From NCBI GenBank assembly GCA_943787175.1, contig CALSLK010000018.1, positions 1-52,380 on the forward strand: DNA of 52,380 nucleotides, given 5' to 3'. The number at the start of each line of letters is the position of its first letter. Within the stretch, counting starts at the first letter, position 1. This document shows, one piece after another, positions 1 to 8,997 of this stretch. The position numbers and the translations under genes were made by a program. The notes beneath the pieces were generated by a model. The model was not told where the DNA came from. It was given only the letters and a program-made list of their open reading frames with translations, and did no database searches. The DNA is from an uncultured Alphaproteobacteria bacterium (GTDB lineage: Bacteria; Pseudomonadota; Alphaproteobacteria; SP197).

Positions 1-733
1 CTGCAGGCTGTACTTCTCGGCCAGCTCGGTGGGCATATCAACCCACCCGACCTGATGCTCGAACAGCGCCCAGTGGGGGGCCCAGAACATCATGACAAGC
101 GGTGCAGCTTTGCGCTCCTCAGCCGACTTCAGCTCGGCCACCAGTGCGCCCTCGCTGCCGGCAGGAATGACATCGAAGGGAAGGCCTTCGGCGGCAATCA
201 TGTCGCCGGCGCGGCTTGCCCAGTCCGCCGGGTAATCGACGAAACGACCGTTGGGAAGGGTCTCGGCCGTGCCAAACATTTCATAGCAGTCCAGGAAGGC
301 CTGCCATTCGGGCAGACCAGGACAATCCTGCTCGAGATGGATCGGGTAGACCCAGCCTTCCCGGCCATCGATGCCGACATCGCCCATATCGGCGACGCTG
401 CCATCGGCCAGCAGGGACGGGAAGTACTCGCCCAGGTTGTTGTCCCACAGCTCGGAGCCGTAATGGATGTCGCCATCGGCAATCGCGGTTGCCATGGGCA
501 ATCGCGGTTGCCATGGGCAACACGGCCGCGGTGACGTACTCGACGTTGTACCCCATGCGGCCCAGGATATTGCCGACCACGTGGGCCGAAATGTGCTGGC
601 CGGTCCACTCGTTGATCGCGATGATGATCGCATCATCGGATTCAGGCACATCAGCCTGCGCCGGCGCAAAGACGCCCGCGGCGACAAACGCGCCAAGCGC
701 AACGCCTGCCAGAGTTCTTTTTAACACTCCCAT
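1..733 (-). pseudogene. glycine betaine/proline-type ABC transporter substrate-binding protein (OpuAC family), frame broken, C-terminus outside window
   Basis: The N-terminus is a typical signal peptide (MGVLKRTLAGVALGAFVAAG, cleavage near APAQA), so the product should be periplasmic. Mature sequence IIIAINEWTGQHISAHVVGN and VTAAVLPMATAIA matches OpuAC/ProX-type binding proteins, which deliver quaternary amines to an ABC importer. After about codon 78 the frame is lost because of a 19-bp tandem duplication. Reading past one copy restores a convincing OpuAC sequence (GSELWDNNLGEYFPSLLADG, then FWAPHWALFEHQVGWVDMP). The start at 733 has a strong Shine-Dalgarno (AAGGAGG on the minus strand, about 738-745). 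An IS element lies immediately upstream and cuts the gene from its native promoter. The rest of the transporter operon probably lies left of the window. Family assignment is solid; ligand is inferred from family only. Confidence 0.8.
480..517. repeat. 19-bp perfect tandem duplication inside the substrate-binding protein gene
   Basis: The unit CAATCGCGGTTGCCATGGG occurs twice back to back (480-498 and 499-517). Nineteen is not a multiple of three, so it shifts the reading frame of the binding-protein gene. With one copy removed the downstream frame encodes a good OpuAC domain. It could be replication slippage or an assembly duplication. Confidence 0.9.
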
Positions 734-748
734 AAAGTCCTCCTTGGT

Positions 749-773
749 TGTCTGCCGTCAGCGCCTTTGGGAC
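749..773 (+). repeat. left terminal inverted repeat of the IS element
   Basis: Twenty-five bases beginning TGTCTGCCGTCAG and ending TTTGGGAC. Twenty of them match the reverse complement of 2229-2253. A further inner similarity block lies at 778-812. Confidence 0.75.
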
Positions 774-834
774 AGATTGAGTGGTTTTCATAAGGGAGTT
801 TTCTGGCTCATCGCAGTGACCGTAGGGAACGAAG

Positions 835-1209
835 ATGAGGCAGAAAACCATGAGCAAGAGCGCCCCGGCAGAACAGGCCATCCGCGACATTCGGCGCAAG
901 ACGCGCAAGCGTTATTCGGCTGAGGAGAAGATCCGGATTGTGTTATCGGGCCTGCGCGGCGAGGAGAGCATCGCGGCTTTATGTCGCCATGAAGGCATCG
1001 CCGAGGGTCTTTATTACAGTTGGTCCAAGGAGTTCCTGGAGGCTGGCAAGAAGCGCCTTGCCGGCGACACGGCGCGTCAGGCCAGCAGTCCCGAGGTTAA
1101 GACACTGCGTGTCGAAGCCCGCGATCTCAAGGAGGCGCTGGCCGAACAGATACTGGAGAACCGGTTACTCAAAAAAAGCATGATCGGGGATGGGGGAGAC
1201 GAGGAATGA
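835..1209 (+). CDS. IS3-family transposase OrfA (HTH_Tnp_1)
   Basis: A 124-residue protein with the helix-turn-helix typical of IS3 OrfA: RRKTRKRYSAEEKIRIVLSG, then GEESIAALCRHEGIAEGLYYS. A leucine-rich C-terminal stretch (VEARDLKEALAEQILENRLL) probably mediates multimerisation. It recognises the element's inverted repeats. An in-frame ATG at 850 is an alternative start. The stop overlaps the orfB start (ATGA at 1206-1209), so orfB is likely expressed by translational coupling or by a frameshifted OrfAB fusion as in other IS3 elements. Confidence 0.9.
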   Translation: MRQKTMSKSAPAEQAIRDIRRKTRKRYSAEEKIRIVLSGLRGEESIAALCRHEGIAEGLYYSWSKEFLEAGKKRLAGDTARQASSPEVKTLRVEARDLKEALAEQILENRLLKKSMIGDGGDEE

Positions 1210-2180
1210 GATATCCCGCATCTGAGAAACTGGAAATCATCAGGCTGGTCGAAGGCTCTCATCTACCGGTCCGGCGGACGTTGGATAAGCTGGGCATCCC
1301 GAGCACGACGTTTTACCGGTGGTACGACCGGTATCGAGGTGGAGGCGGCCTTGATGACCGCACCAGTGGCCCCGGTCGGGTGTGGAACCGCATCCCCGAC
1401 GATGTGCGCCAGCAGATCGTGGAGATGGCCCTGGATGAGCCGGAACTATCGTCCAGGGAACTGGCCGTGAGGTTCACTGACACGAGACGCTATTTTGTCT
1501 CAGAAGCGTCTGTCTACCGGCTGCTCAAGGCCCACGACCTGATCACCAGCCCGGCCTTCATCGTCATCAAGGCAGCGAATGAGTTCAAGGACAAGACCTC
1601 AGCTCCGAACCAGCTCTGGCAGACCGACTTCACCTACTTCAAGGTCATCGGATGGGGATGGTTCTATCTGTCGACCATTCTCGACGACTACTCGCGCTAC
1701 ATCATCGCCTGGAAGCTGTGCACCACCATGAAGGCGGGCGATGTGACCCAGACACTGGAACTCGCGTTGGAAGCATCAGGCTGCGACCAGGCCGAGGTCA
1801 TCCATAAACCCCGGCTGCTCAGCGATAATGGTTCGTCCTATATATCCGGCGATCTGGCCGAATGGCTTGAAGGCCAGGGTATGGAGCACGTTCGCGGTGC
1901 ACCCTATCACCCGCAGACCCAGGGTAAGATCGAGCGTTGGCATCAGACGCTCAAGAACCGGATCTTGCTGGAAAACTACTATCTGCAGGGCGATCTCGAA
2001 AACCAGATCGGCACCTTCGTGGATTATTACAACAACCATCGCTACCACGAGAGCATTGGCAACGTCACACCATCGGATGCTTACTTCGGGCGCCACACAG
2101 CCATCATCGAAAAGAGGGAAAAGATCAAAAAACTCACCATCCAAACCCGCCGCTTGAACCATCAACAACAAGCGGCTTAA
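1206..2180 (+). CDS. IS3-family transposase OrfB (DDE integrase core)
   Basis: A 324-residue protein with an N-terminal HTH region (about residues 1-60) followed by an rve integrase core. The DDE triad is visible: Asp in WQTDFTYF (about residue 140), Asp in SDNGSSY (about 207) and Glu in GKIERWHQTLKNR (about 243). The C-terminus has the usual YYNNHRYHESIGNVTPSDAYFG motif. It catalyses strand transfer of the element. Length and motifs are complete, so this copy appears functional. Confidence 0.95.
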   Translation: MRYPASEKLEIIRLVEGSHLPVRRTLDKLGIPSTTFYRWYDRYRGGGGLDDRTSGPGRVWNRIPDDVRQQIVEMALDEPELSSRELAVRFTDTRRYFVSEASVYRLLKAHDLITSPAFIVIKAANEFKDKTSAPNQLWQTDFTYFKVIGWGWFYLSTILDDYSRYIIAWKLCTTMKAGDVTQTLELALEASGCDQAEVIHKPRLLSDNGSSYISGDLAEWLEGQGMEHVRGAPYHPQTQGKIERWHQTLKNRILLENYYLQGDLENQIGTFVDYYNNHRYHESIGNVTPSDAYFGRHTAIIEKREKIKKLTIQTRRLNHQQQAA

Positions 2181-2228
2181 CATCAAATCAAGATGAGCCA
2201 GATACTCAATTAGAAAACGAGCTCACGC

Positions 2229-2253
2229 GTCCCAAATGTTCTGACGACGGACA
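2229..2253 (-). repeat. right terminal inverted repeat of the IS element
   Basis: Matches the left repeat at 20 of 25 positions when reversed. It is followed directly by CTCCTTG, which also occurs at 740-746 beside the left end. Confidence 0.75.
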
Positions 2254-2382
2254 CTCCTTGATTATTCGCCCAGCGACCATCTGTGTAGCCAAGACACGAG
2301 CCGATGCAGTTACCATAGAAAGTGTGACGCTGTGAAGGTTTCATCTCGGACCGTGCTTTTGCCCCTGCAGGGAGCCTCAATC

Positions 2383-3802
2383 ATGAAACGGCCACACGAC
2401 AACCCCTATCTCGCGGGCAACTATGCTCCGGTCCGCGACGAGCTGCAGGCCGACGATCTGGCCGTCACGGGCTCCCTGCCCGACGGCCTTTCCGGCGTGT
2501 ACATGCGCAACGGCCCCAACCCCTATTTCGAACCGATCGCTTACCTAGTATCCCTTTTGAGGGCGACGGCATGATCCACGCCGTGACGCTGCGCAACGGC
2601 AAGGCGTCCTATCGCAACCGCTTCGTCATGACCGGCTCCCTGAAGTCCGAAATCGGTGCCGGCAAGGCGATCTACGGCAGCATTCATGAGCCCCTTCCCG
2701 GTCGACCCTGCCCTGCAGCATGCCGATGACACGCCCGACCCGATGAAGAACGGCGCCTTCATCAGCGTCATCCGCCACGCCGGCACCTATCTGGCGCTCG
2801 AGGAAGCAGCGCCCCGCCCATGAGATCACGGCCGACCTGGAGACCGTGGGTTGGTGGAGAGGCGGTCAGGACGCACCCATCCCCCTGAATGCCCACGCCC
2901 GCCTGGACCCCTGAGACCGGCGAGCTGTGGACACTGCTGCGCTATGACGTCGAATCTGCGCCCTATGTCACCCTGCGGCTGTTTGGGGATGACTTCGCGC
3001 TGAAGCGCACCATCCCGATCGACCTTCCGGGCCTGCCGACCATGATGCACGACTTCATGATCACGCAGGGCTCACGTCGTGCTGTGTCATGGCCCCGTCG
3101 ATTTCGACTGGGCTGCCGATCGAGCGGGGCGCTTCGCCCCTCTACTGGGCCGGGGACGAACGTGGCGCGCGGTACGGCATCATGCCCAAGAACGGCGACG
3201 CCAAGGACCTGATCTGGGTCGAGGACGAGGCCCATTTCGTCTTCCACTTCGCCAATGCGTTCGAGAAGCGGCGGCAAGATCCTGTTCGACTACGCCCATC
3301 ACGGCTGGCTCGATTTCGGCGGCTCGCCCAAGGGCGAGGCACCGCCGCCCCGTCTGCAGCATGTCGAGATCGACCTCGCCGCGCGCACGACGTCAACACG
3401 GCACAGTCTGGAGCGATCAGGTCTGTGAATTTCCCGAGGTTCGATGATCGCCGTGACGGCCTGCCGACCCGGTACATCTATTGCCCGACACCGCTCTGGG
3501 GCGACGGGGCCAAGCGCTTCAACGCCCTGATGCGGACCGACACGCAAACCGGAGACGCCGACAACCTTCGCGTTCCCGGTCTCAGACTCAGTTGGGTGAA
3601 CCGGTGTTTGTGCCAAGCCCCGACGGCACAGCACGAAGACGACGGTTGGGTCATGGCGTTCGTCTATCACGAGGCCGACGACAGCAGCGATCTCGCACTG
3701 TGGGACGCCAAGGGCATCGACTGATGGGCCCGTCTGTGCACGGTGCACATGCCGCGCCGGGTGCCCGAGGGCCTCCACGGCAACTGGATGCCCGACAGCT
3801 AA
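2383..3802 (+). pseudogene. carotenoid oxygenase (RPE65/CCD family), multiple frameshifts
   Basis: The start MKRPHDNPYLAGNYAPVRDE and the segment GSLPDGLSGVYMRNGPNPYF are hallmarks of the carotenoid/lignostilbene cleavage oxygenase family, Fe(II) enzymes that split conjugated double bonds with O2. The family sequence continues in shifting frames: FEGDGMIHAVTLRNGKASY, then LRYDVESAPYVTLRLFGDD, TRYIYCPTPLW, DDGWVMAFVYHEADDSSDL, and the end VHMPRRVPEGLHGNWMPDS. At least five frame changes occur between 2540 and 3730. No single frame gives a full product, so as sequenced the gene is not functional. Sequencing error is possible because neighbours show the same pattern. It converges on the prolyl aminopeptidase gene with only a few bases between stops. 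Confidence 0.8.
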
Positions 3803-3806
3803 AACC

Positions 3807-4756
3807 TCAGCCCAGGTTACGGAAACCGTCCATTGCTTCGATCAGAGCCGACGTGATGCCAGGCTCACTGACGGCATGACCAGCATCGTCGATTACATGA
3901 TACGGCGCTTCCGGCCAGGCACGTGCCAGCGCATCGGCTGTTCTGATCGGGCACACGACATCGTATCGACCCTGAACAATGACTGCAGGGATGTTGCGTA
4001 CCTTGTCGACGCCGTTGAGCAACTGGTCGGGCTCGAGCCATGAATCGTTGGAAAAATAGTGGCATTCCATACGTGCCAGAGTCAGCGCGCTGTCATCACT
4101 GCCGAAGTCATCGGCGGTCGCAGGTTCCGGGATCAGGCTGACACACATGCCTTCATAACGGGCCCACGCGCGGGCTGCCGGCAGATGCACAGCAGGGTCG
4201 GGATCGTTCAGGCGCTTGCCGAAGGCGGCCAGCAAATCCCCGCGTTCCTTTTCCGGGATGGGCTCCAGGAAAACGCGCTCAGCTTCAGGAAAAATCATGC
4301 CCATGCCGTGGAGAAACCAGTCGATTTCGGCAGGCGTGCACAGAAAGATTCCGCGCAAGGCAAGCGACAGGCAGCGATCCGGATGGGTCTGAGCATAGGC
4401 CAGCGCCAGGGTCGAGCCCCAGGACCCGCCACAGACATGCATTGTTCGATTCCAAGATGCTCCCGAAGACCTTCCATATCCGCGACCAGATGCCAGGTCG
4501 TGTTGTCGGTCAGATCGGCAAAGGGTGTGGAGCGGCCAACGCCACGCTGCTCGAACAGGATGATGCGGTAATGATCAGGATCGAACAAACGCCGGTTGCG
4601 TGCCGAGGTCGGAGAACCCGGCCCGCCATGCAGATAGACGACGGGAACACCGTCGGGATTGCCCGATTGTTCCAGATACATCACGTGCGGAGCGGCAAGC
4701 GGCAGCATTTCGGTGCTGTAAGGCTCGATCGGTGCGTAGGGTTCGCGCAGGCTCAT
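3807..4756 (-). pseudogene. pip: proline iminopeptidase (alpha/beta hydrolase, S33), single frameshift
   Basis: The start MSLREPYAPIEPYSTEMLPL is the classic N-terminus of bacterial prolyl aminopeptidases. YLHGGPGSPTSARNRRLFDP carries the HGGPG oxyanion motif, GGSWGSTLALAYAQTHPD holds the nucleophile serine, and the C-terminal part has the Asp (GRYDVVCP) and His (DDAGHAVSEPG) of the triad. It should remove N-terminal proline from peptides in the cytoplasm. One frameshift near 4440 separates the halves; restoring a G in the CAATG-CATGTC context gives GIEQWHVCGGSWGS, the expected family sequence. About 316 residues when repaired, the normal length. Confidence 0.88.
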
Positions 4757-4839
4757 GAGTGTTATCCAGGCAAAGACAAGGAGCGGCACGCTACGCCGTT
4801 TGTCCCGCGCCGTCAGCCAGTGACCAACAAGAGAGTTTC

Positions 4840-5088
4840 ATGACCAGACAAATCGACTGTCATACCCGCCGCTGCGCGCTCCACGTCACGCTGGCGCTGG
4901 TCATCGGAACCCTGGCGATTGCCGGCATTGCCGAGGAAATCAAAAAGCGCAAAGCGGTCGACAGCTACCTGCGACATCTTGATTCACGCATCGAACGGGT
5001 TGAGACCGTGGTTCCCGCAGGACCCCACGAAATGCTGCTGTCGCGCGTGTTGGTTCATCACGAACAGCTCGGATCGTCAGCTATCTGA
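4840..5088 (+). CDS. small hypothetical protein with one N-terminal membrane segment
   Basis: An 82-residue protein. A basic N-terminus (MTRQIDCHTRRCALHV) precedes a hydrophobic segment (TLALVIGTLAIAGIA, about residues 17-31), so it may be membrane-anchored or secreted. The rest is charged and has no motif I recognise. A GAGAG sequence precedes the ATG. It lies between the prolyl aminopeptidase gene (divergent) and the IPNS-like oxygenase gene (convergent). The coding nature is uncertain. Confidence 0.4.
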   Translation: MTRQIDCHTRRCALHVTLALVIGTLAIAGIAEEIKKRKAVDSYLRHLDSRIERVETVVPAGPHEMLLSRVLVHHEQLGSSAI

Positions 5089-5135
5089 GCGCCTCGCCAG
5101 TTACCCTGCAGGGGCGCCGTGTGTGGTGAGACCGC

Positions 5136-6158
5136 CTAGTGATCAGGCGCGCTGGAAGCCTCAGCCTTATCGATACCCTTCAGCTTGTGGGCAAAGACCT
5201 GATTGAACCGGGCGAGTTGGTGTTCACCTGCTCCGGTCGGGGCAAAGCGGGGTTCCTGACCGTCTGGCAGGCCGAGATCGCGAGGATCGATCACGGTATG
5301 GAAGGCCGGGTCATAGAACACAGCCATGGAAAACCGTTCCTTGCCGGAACTGTTGACCACTCGGTGCAGGGTCGATTTGAAGCGGCCATTGGACCAGCGC
5401 GCCAGAAGGTCACCGACATTGACCAACAAGGTGCCTTCGACAGGCGGCACGGCAAGCCATTCACCCTCTCTGCTCTGGACCTGCAGGCCGCCCAGATCAT
5501 CCTGGGAGACCATGGTGAGACAGCCGAAATCGGTATGGGCCGCAACGCCGAACTGCTCCTCGCCCATGTCTTCGGGCTGCGGGGGGTAATAGATGAGCTG
5601 GCCACGTGCCATGGGTTTCTCAAACGCGGGCGCCAGCGCGTCAGGCGCAAGGCCAAGGCCGACACTCACGGCACGCAGGAGGGCTGAACCGGTTCTGCAG
5701 CCTGCCGCATAGAAGCCGTCATAGATGGCCGATCGGAGTTCCGGCACGGCAGCGGGCCACTGGTTCGGACCGCGAAACGGCGTTCCCGCCATAACCTCGG
5801 GGTCATCGGGGCCCAATTCCAGACCCCAGCTGAAGAGCTCCTTGAGATCGGAACGGGTCGCTCCGGTCATCAAGGCTTCGCCAATACCCATCCAGCCACG
5901 GTTGATGTCGTTGGTCGCTATGGCGCGTTTGCTTTCTTCAGACCCCAGAAAGAACGCACGGGAAGCCGCAAAAGCACGGTCCCGGATCTCTGGCGTCACC
6001 GCATGGTTGCGAATGTAATAGAAGCCCAGGCTCTGGGACGCGGCCATGATGGCCTTTGCTGTCGCCTCGAGTGCGCCGGGCTCATCGGCCAGAAGCGGGC
6101 CCACATCCAGGATGGGCATTTCTTCCGGGGTGACCGGTCGTGCATAGGCATATCCCAT
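5136..6158 (-). CDS. 2-oxoglutarate/Fe(II) oxygenase of the isopenicillin N synthase family
   Basis: A 340-residue protein with the two domains of this family: DIOX_N (MPILDVGPLLADEPGALEAT and SLGFYYIRNHAVTPEIRDRA, residues 14-70) and a 2OG-Fe(II) core. Iron ligands are His208 and Asp210 (HTDFG) and His265 (LHRVV). The cosubstrate clamp Arg275-x-Ser277 (ERFSM) is present, so the enzyme should be active. Substrate unknown; relatives hydroxylate or cyclise small metabolites. The gene follows the SDR gene by 10 bases, so the two probably form one minus-strand operon in which the alcohol made by this oxygenase may be oxidised by the SDR (inference). Confidence 0.92.
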   Translation of the reverse strand: MGYAYARPVTPEEMPILDVGPLLADEPGALEATAKAIMAASQSLGFYYIRNHAVTPEIRDRAFAASRAFFLGSEESKRAIATNDINRGWMGIGEALMTGATRSDLKELFSWGLELGPDDPEVMAGTPFRGPNQWPAAVPELRSAIYDGFYAAGCRTGSALLRAVSVGLGLAPDALAPAFEKPMARGQLIYYPPQPEDMGEEQFGVAAHTDFGCLTMVSQDDLGGLQVQSREGEWLAVPPVEGTLLVNVGDLLARWSNGRFKSTLHRVVNSSGKERFSMAVFYDPAFHTVIDPRDLGLPDGQEPRFAPTGAGEHQLARFNQVFAHKLKGIDKAEASSAPDH

Positions 6159-6167
6159 GGTTTTCTC

Positions 6168-6920
6168 CTATCTGGCCGTGACGCCGCCATCGATCACCAG
6201 AGAGGTTCCGGTGATATGACTGGCCTTGTCGCTTGCAAGGAACAGGACGGAATCGGCAACTTCCTGTGGGGCGATCATGCGTCCTGTGGGCACAGAGGCA
6301 TCATAGATTTCGCGTTGTTCATCCGCAGGGTTTCCGAGCTGTCGTGCAAGCGAGTCCACCATGGGCGTATCGATCACGGTGGGACAGACAATGTTAATGC
6401 GCACGCCCTGTTTTGCATGGTCGAGCGCCATGGCCTTGGTCATCAGCAGCATCCCGCCCTTGCTGGCGCAATAGGCGACCAACTGTTCGCCACCGACAAA
6501 CGAGAAGTCAGATCCGATATTGACGATGGCCCCGCCTGAGGCGATGAGGTGCGGCATGGCCGCTCGGCTCATGTAGAACGCACCATCGAGATTGACGGCC
6601 AGGACGTGGCGCCATTGCGCCGGACTTGTGCTCTGAGCATCGCCAACATGAATGACACCGGCACCGTTCACCAGAACATCAAGTCTGCCGAAATGATCGA
6701 CTGCGGCATCAATCATGGCGTCACCGATCTCAGGGTCCGTGACATCCCCGGAAACGAGAAAACCCTGCGCGCCCAGTTCCCCGACCAGCGTCTGGCTGGC
6801 CCCGTCATCAAGGTCGCACACCGCCACACGTGCGCCCTCGGCAGCGAACGAACGCACGACGGCATGACCAACACCACCAGCGGCACCGGTCACCAGAATC
6901 ACCTTGTCTTGAAACATCAT
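6168..6920 (-). CDS. SDR-family NAD(P)-dependent oxidoreductase
   Basis: A 250-residue classical short-chain dehydrogenase: cofactor motif TGAAGGVG (residues 11-18), acidic CDLDD after beta-2 suggesting NAD preference, NGAG (85-88), catalytic Ser137, Tyr150 and Lys154 (YCASKGG). I chose the ATG at 6920 because GGAG lies 9 bases upstream; an in-frame ATG at 6971 adds 17 unlikely residues. It is the first gene of a two-gene operon with the IPNS-like oxygenase and is divergent from the Rieske oxygenase gene. Confidence 0.93.
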   Translation of the reverse strand: MMFQDKVILVTGAAGGVGHAVVRSFAAEGARVAVCDLDDGASQTLVGELGAQGFLVSGDVTDPEIGDAMIDAAVDHFGRLDVLVNGAGVIHVGDAQSTSPAQWRHVLAVNLDGAFYMSRAAMPHLIASGGAIVNIGSDFSFVGGEQLVAYCASKGGMLLMTKAMALDHAKQGVRINIVCPTVIDTPMVDSLARQLGNPADEQREIYDASVPTGRMIAPQEVADSVLFLASDKASHITGTSLVIDGGVTAR

Positions 6921-7051
6921 CAACAACCACTCCAACCCCGACAGTGAAGCAGTAGCAGCCCCGCCTGTCACCCCCGTTGCGATTTCACCTTGCTGGATAA
7001 GGGCGCGCTCTGACAGAGTGCATCCGCGGCCTGTGCCGTGGAGAGTTCACG

Positions 7052-8119
7052 TTGCGCCACCCCCCATCCCGCGCCTGGTATACAGACAGGAGCCGTTTCG
7101 AGATCGAGATGCGCGAGCTGTTCGGTCGCGCATGGCTCGTCGTCTGTCACGGCAGCGATGTGGCCGAACCCGGCAGTTACCTGACAGCGCGCATCGGCGG
7201 AGAGGAAATCGCCCTTGTTCGGGGCCGTGATGATGTCCTGCGATGCTTCCATAATGTCTGCCAGCATCGCGCGCACCGCTTGCTCGAGGGTCGGGGCGTT
7301 CTGAAAGCCGTCATCACCTGCCCCTATCACGCCTGGGCCTATGGTCTGGACGGTACGTTGCGCACGGCACCCAACATGACCCAGGTCCGAGACTTCGATC
7401 CCGCAGCGTTCTCTGTGCCACGCATCCGTACAGCGATGTTTGCCGGATTTGTCATGCTCTGCCACGACGATGACACGCCCGAGCCGGACGCCCTTTTTGG
7501 TGATCTGGAATCCCGTCTGCTGGCCGATCATCCCCGGCTGCCCGAGATGAAGGCTGTGCGTGTGCGCGAAGCCGTCCTCAACGCCAACTGGAAGGCCGTG
7601 ATCGAAAACTATCTGGAGTGTTATCACTGCGACACAGCCCACCCCTCGTTCGGCAACTTCGACATGACGACCTGGAAACATGTCTGGGGCAACGGCTGGA
7701 GCCGACAGGGACGTGTTCCCGCCGCGAAGGCCGACAAGGCGACGGGGCAGGACGACATCGAAGGTCTCTCGGCCTGGTGGCAGTGGCCGGCTGTCTTCTG
7801 GGCACGTGCGTTGGGGCCGGAGAGCTTTGTCGTCGCCCGCCACGAACCCCTCTCGGCGAACCAGACACACCAGACCCGGGTCGTCTATTCAGCTGATGGC
7901 AAGGAAACTGCCGAACTGAAGGACTTCAACGATCTCTTCGATGAGGTCTTTGCCGAAGATGTCTCTGTGGTCGAGAGCGTGCAGCGTGGCCTTGGCTCGC
8001 GCGGCTATCGCGGTGGTGTTCTGGTCGAGGATCCGGATCGAAGCGCCGGGTGGAGCGAACATGCCGTGGGCCAGTTCCAGGCGATGGTGCGCGACGTGCA
8101 CGGCGCTAACCCGGCATGA
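7052..8119 (+). CDS. Rieske non-heme iron oxygenase, alpha subunit
   Basis: A 355-residue protein with a Rieske [2Fe-2S] domain (CQHRAH about residue 72 and CPYHAW about residue 92) followed by a ring-hydroxylating catalytic domain whose mononuclear-iron motif is seen in ENYLECYHCDTAHPSF. Such enzymes hydroxylate or demethylate aromatics, carnitine or betaine with electrons from a reductase, which is not in this window. The start is taken as TTG 7052 with GAGAG upstream; no ATG is available before the family homology begins. The stop overlaps the EamA transporter start (ATGA), so the two are translationally coupled and the transporter may move its substrate or product. Confidence 0.9.
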   Translation: MRHPPSRAWYTDRSRFEIEMRELFGRAWLVVCHGSDVAEPGSYLTARIGGEEIALVRGRDDVLRCFHNVCQHRAHRLLEGRGVLKAVITCPYHAWAYGLDGTLRTAPNMTQVRDFDPAAFSVPRIRTAMFAGFVMLCHDDDTPEPDALFGDLESRLLADHPRLPEMKAVRVREAVLNANWKAVIENYLECYHCDTAHPSFGNFDMTTWKHVWGNGWSRQGRVPAAKADKATGQDDIEGLSAWWQWPAVFWARALGPESFVVARHEPLSANQTHQTRVVYSADGKETAELKDFNDLFDEVFAEDVSVVESVQRGLGSRGYRGGVLVEDPDRSAGWSEHAVGQFQAMVRDVHGANPA

Positions 8120-8994
8120 GCGAAACGTCCGACCAGCAACAACACGACAACGCCGGTACCGCTGTCATCGTGATCGTCGCAGGCGTTGGCCTGCTGACCA
8201 CGGGCGACATCTTTGCCAAGATCGTCACCGAGGACATGACGCCCTTCAATTACGTTCTGCTGCGCAGCATCTTCGCCTTCGTACCCGTCCTGATCGCACT
8301 TCAGATCACCCGGACCTGGCGCCTCCTGAAGACCCAGCGCCTGGGTGGGCAGGTTGCGCGCGGCCTTGCGATGGCGATGGCCTATACCTGTTATCTCCAG
8401 TCAATCCAGACGTTACCGATCGCCGATGCCACGGCCATCATCTTCTCCTCGCCGTTTCTGGTCGCACTGTTCTCCCGCTGGTTCCTGGGCGAAAAGGTCC
8501 CGCTGATCCGCTGGATTGCCATTGTGCTGGGATTTACCGGTGCCCTGGTCATCGTGCAGCCCGGCACGGAAGCTTTCCGGCCGGCAGCCCTTTGGGGCAT
8601 CGGCGGAGCAGCAGCAGCAGCCGTCACGGCCCTGCTGGCGCGGCGCCTGGGTTCGACCGAACCCGCACCGGTCACATCGTTCTACACGACCATTGCCTTC
8701 CTGCTGACGGGCCTGATCCCGGTGACGCTGATACCGGGCCACTGGGGGCCGGTCTCCGATTTGCATTTCCTGATGATTGCGGGCGGGGGCCTGATCGCAG
8801 GTACAGCGCATTTCCTGATTATCCTGGCCTATCGCAAGGGTCAGGCGAGCCTGGTGGCGCCGTTCGAGTACTCCTCTCTGCCAATTGCCGTGGTGCTGGG
8901 TTACGTGGTGTTCGGCGACATCCCCACGACGGCAGTGTGGACCGGAATCGCGCTCATCATCATCGCAGGCGCCCTGCTCGCCAGACGTGCCTGA
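8116..8994 (+). CDS. EamA/DMT-superfamily transporter
   Basis: A 292-residue membrane protein with about ten hydrophobic segments arranged as two EamA repeats; the first ends near EKVPLIRWIAIVLGFTGALV, a family hallmark, and the second near GYVVFGDIPTTAVWTGIALI. DMT transporters usually export small metabolites. It begins inside the stop of the Rieske oxygenase gene (ATGA overlap), so the two are one operon. The gene converges on the thioesterase/isomerase fusion with a 3-base gap. Confidence 0.92.
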   Translation: MSETSDQQQHDNAGTAVIVIVAGVGLLTTGDIFAKIVTEDMTPFNYVLLRSIFAFVPVLIALQITRTWRLLKTQRLGGQVARGLAMAMAYTCYLQSIQTLPIADATAIIFSSPFLVALFSRWFLGEKVPLIRWIAIVLGFTGALVIVQPGTEAFRPAALWGIGGAAAAAVTALLARRLGSTEPAPVTSFYTTIAFLLTGLIPVTLIPGHWGPVSDLHFLMIAGGGLIAGTAHFLIILAYRKGQASLVAPFEYSSLPIAVVLGYVVFGDIPTTAVWTGIALIIIAGALLARRA

Positions 8995-8997
8995 GGA

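Larger units (their letters stand above)
749..2253 (+). mobile_element. IS3-family insertion sequence with orfA/orfB
   Basis: The element carries two overlapping transposase genes (orfA, orfB) between imperfect terminal inverted repeats. The outer 25 bp match at 20 positions (749-773 against the complement of 2229-2253) and start TG/end CA, and similarity continues inward in patches to about 812 and 2192 (shared tctggctcatc). The heptamer CTCCTTG lies just outside both ends (740-746 and 2254-2260). It abuts the right end exactly but is 2 bp away on the left, so it may be a target duplication, although 7 bp is longer than the usual 3-5 bp of the family. It sits at the ribosome binding site of the minus-strand binding-protein gene. 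Both transposase frames are intact, so the copy may be active. Confidence 0.9.

Noticed and set aside
55..923. Several overlapping open frames on the plus strand over the binding-protein gene
   Set aside because: They are Arg/Pro-rich translations of the opposite strand of the OpuAC gene; only the minus-strand reading shows family motifs and a signal peptide.
6968..7870. 300-codon minus-strand open frame opposite the Rieske gene
   Set aside because: No family motifs; the plus strand has Rieske ligands and an iron site.
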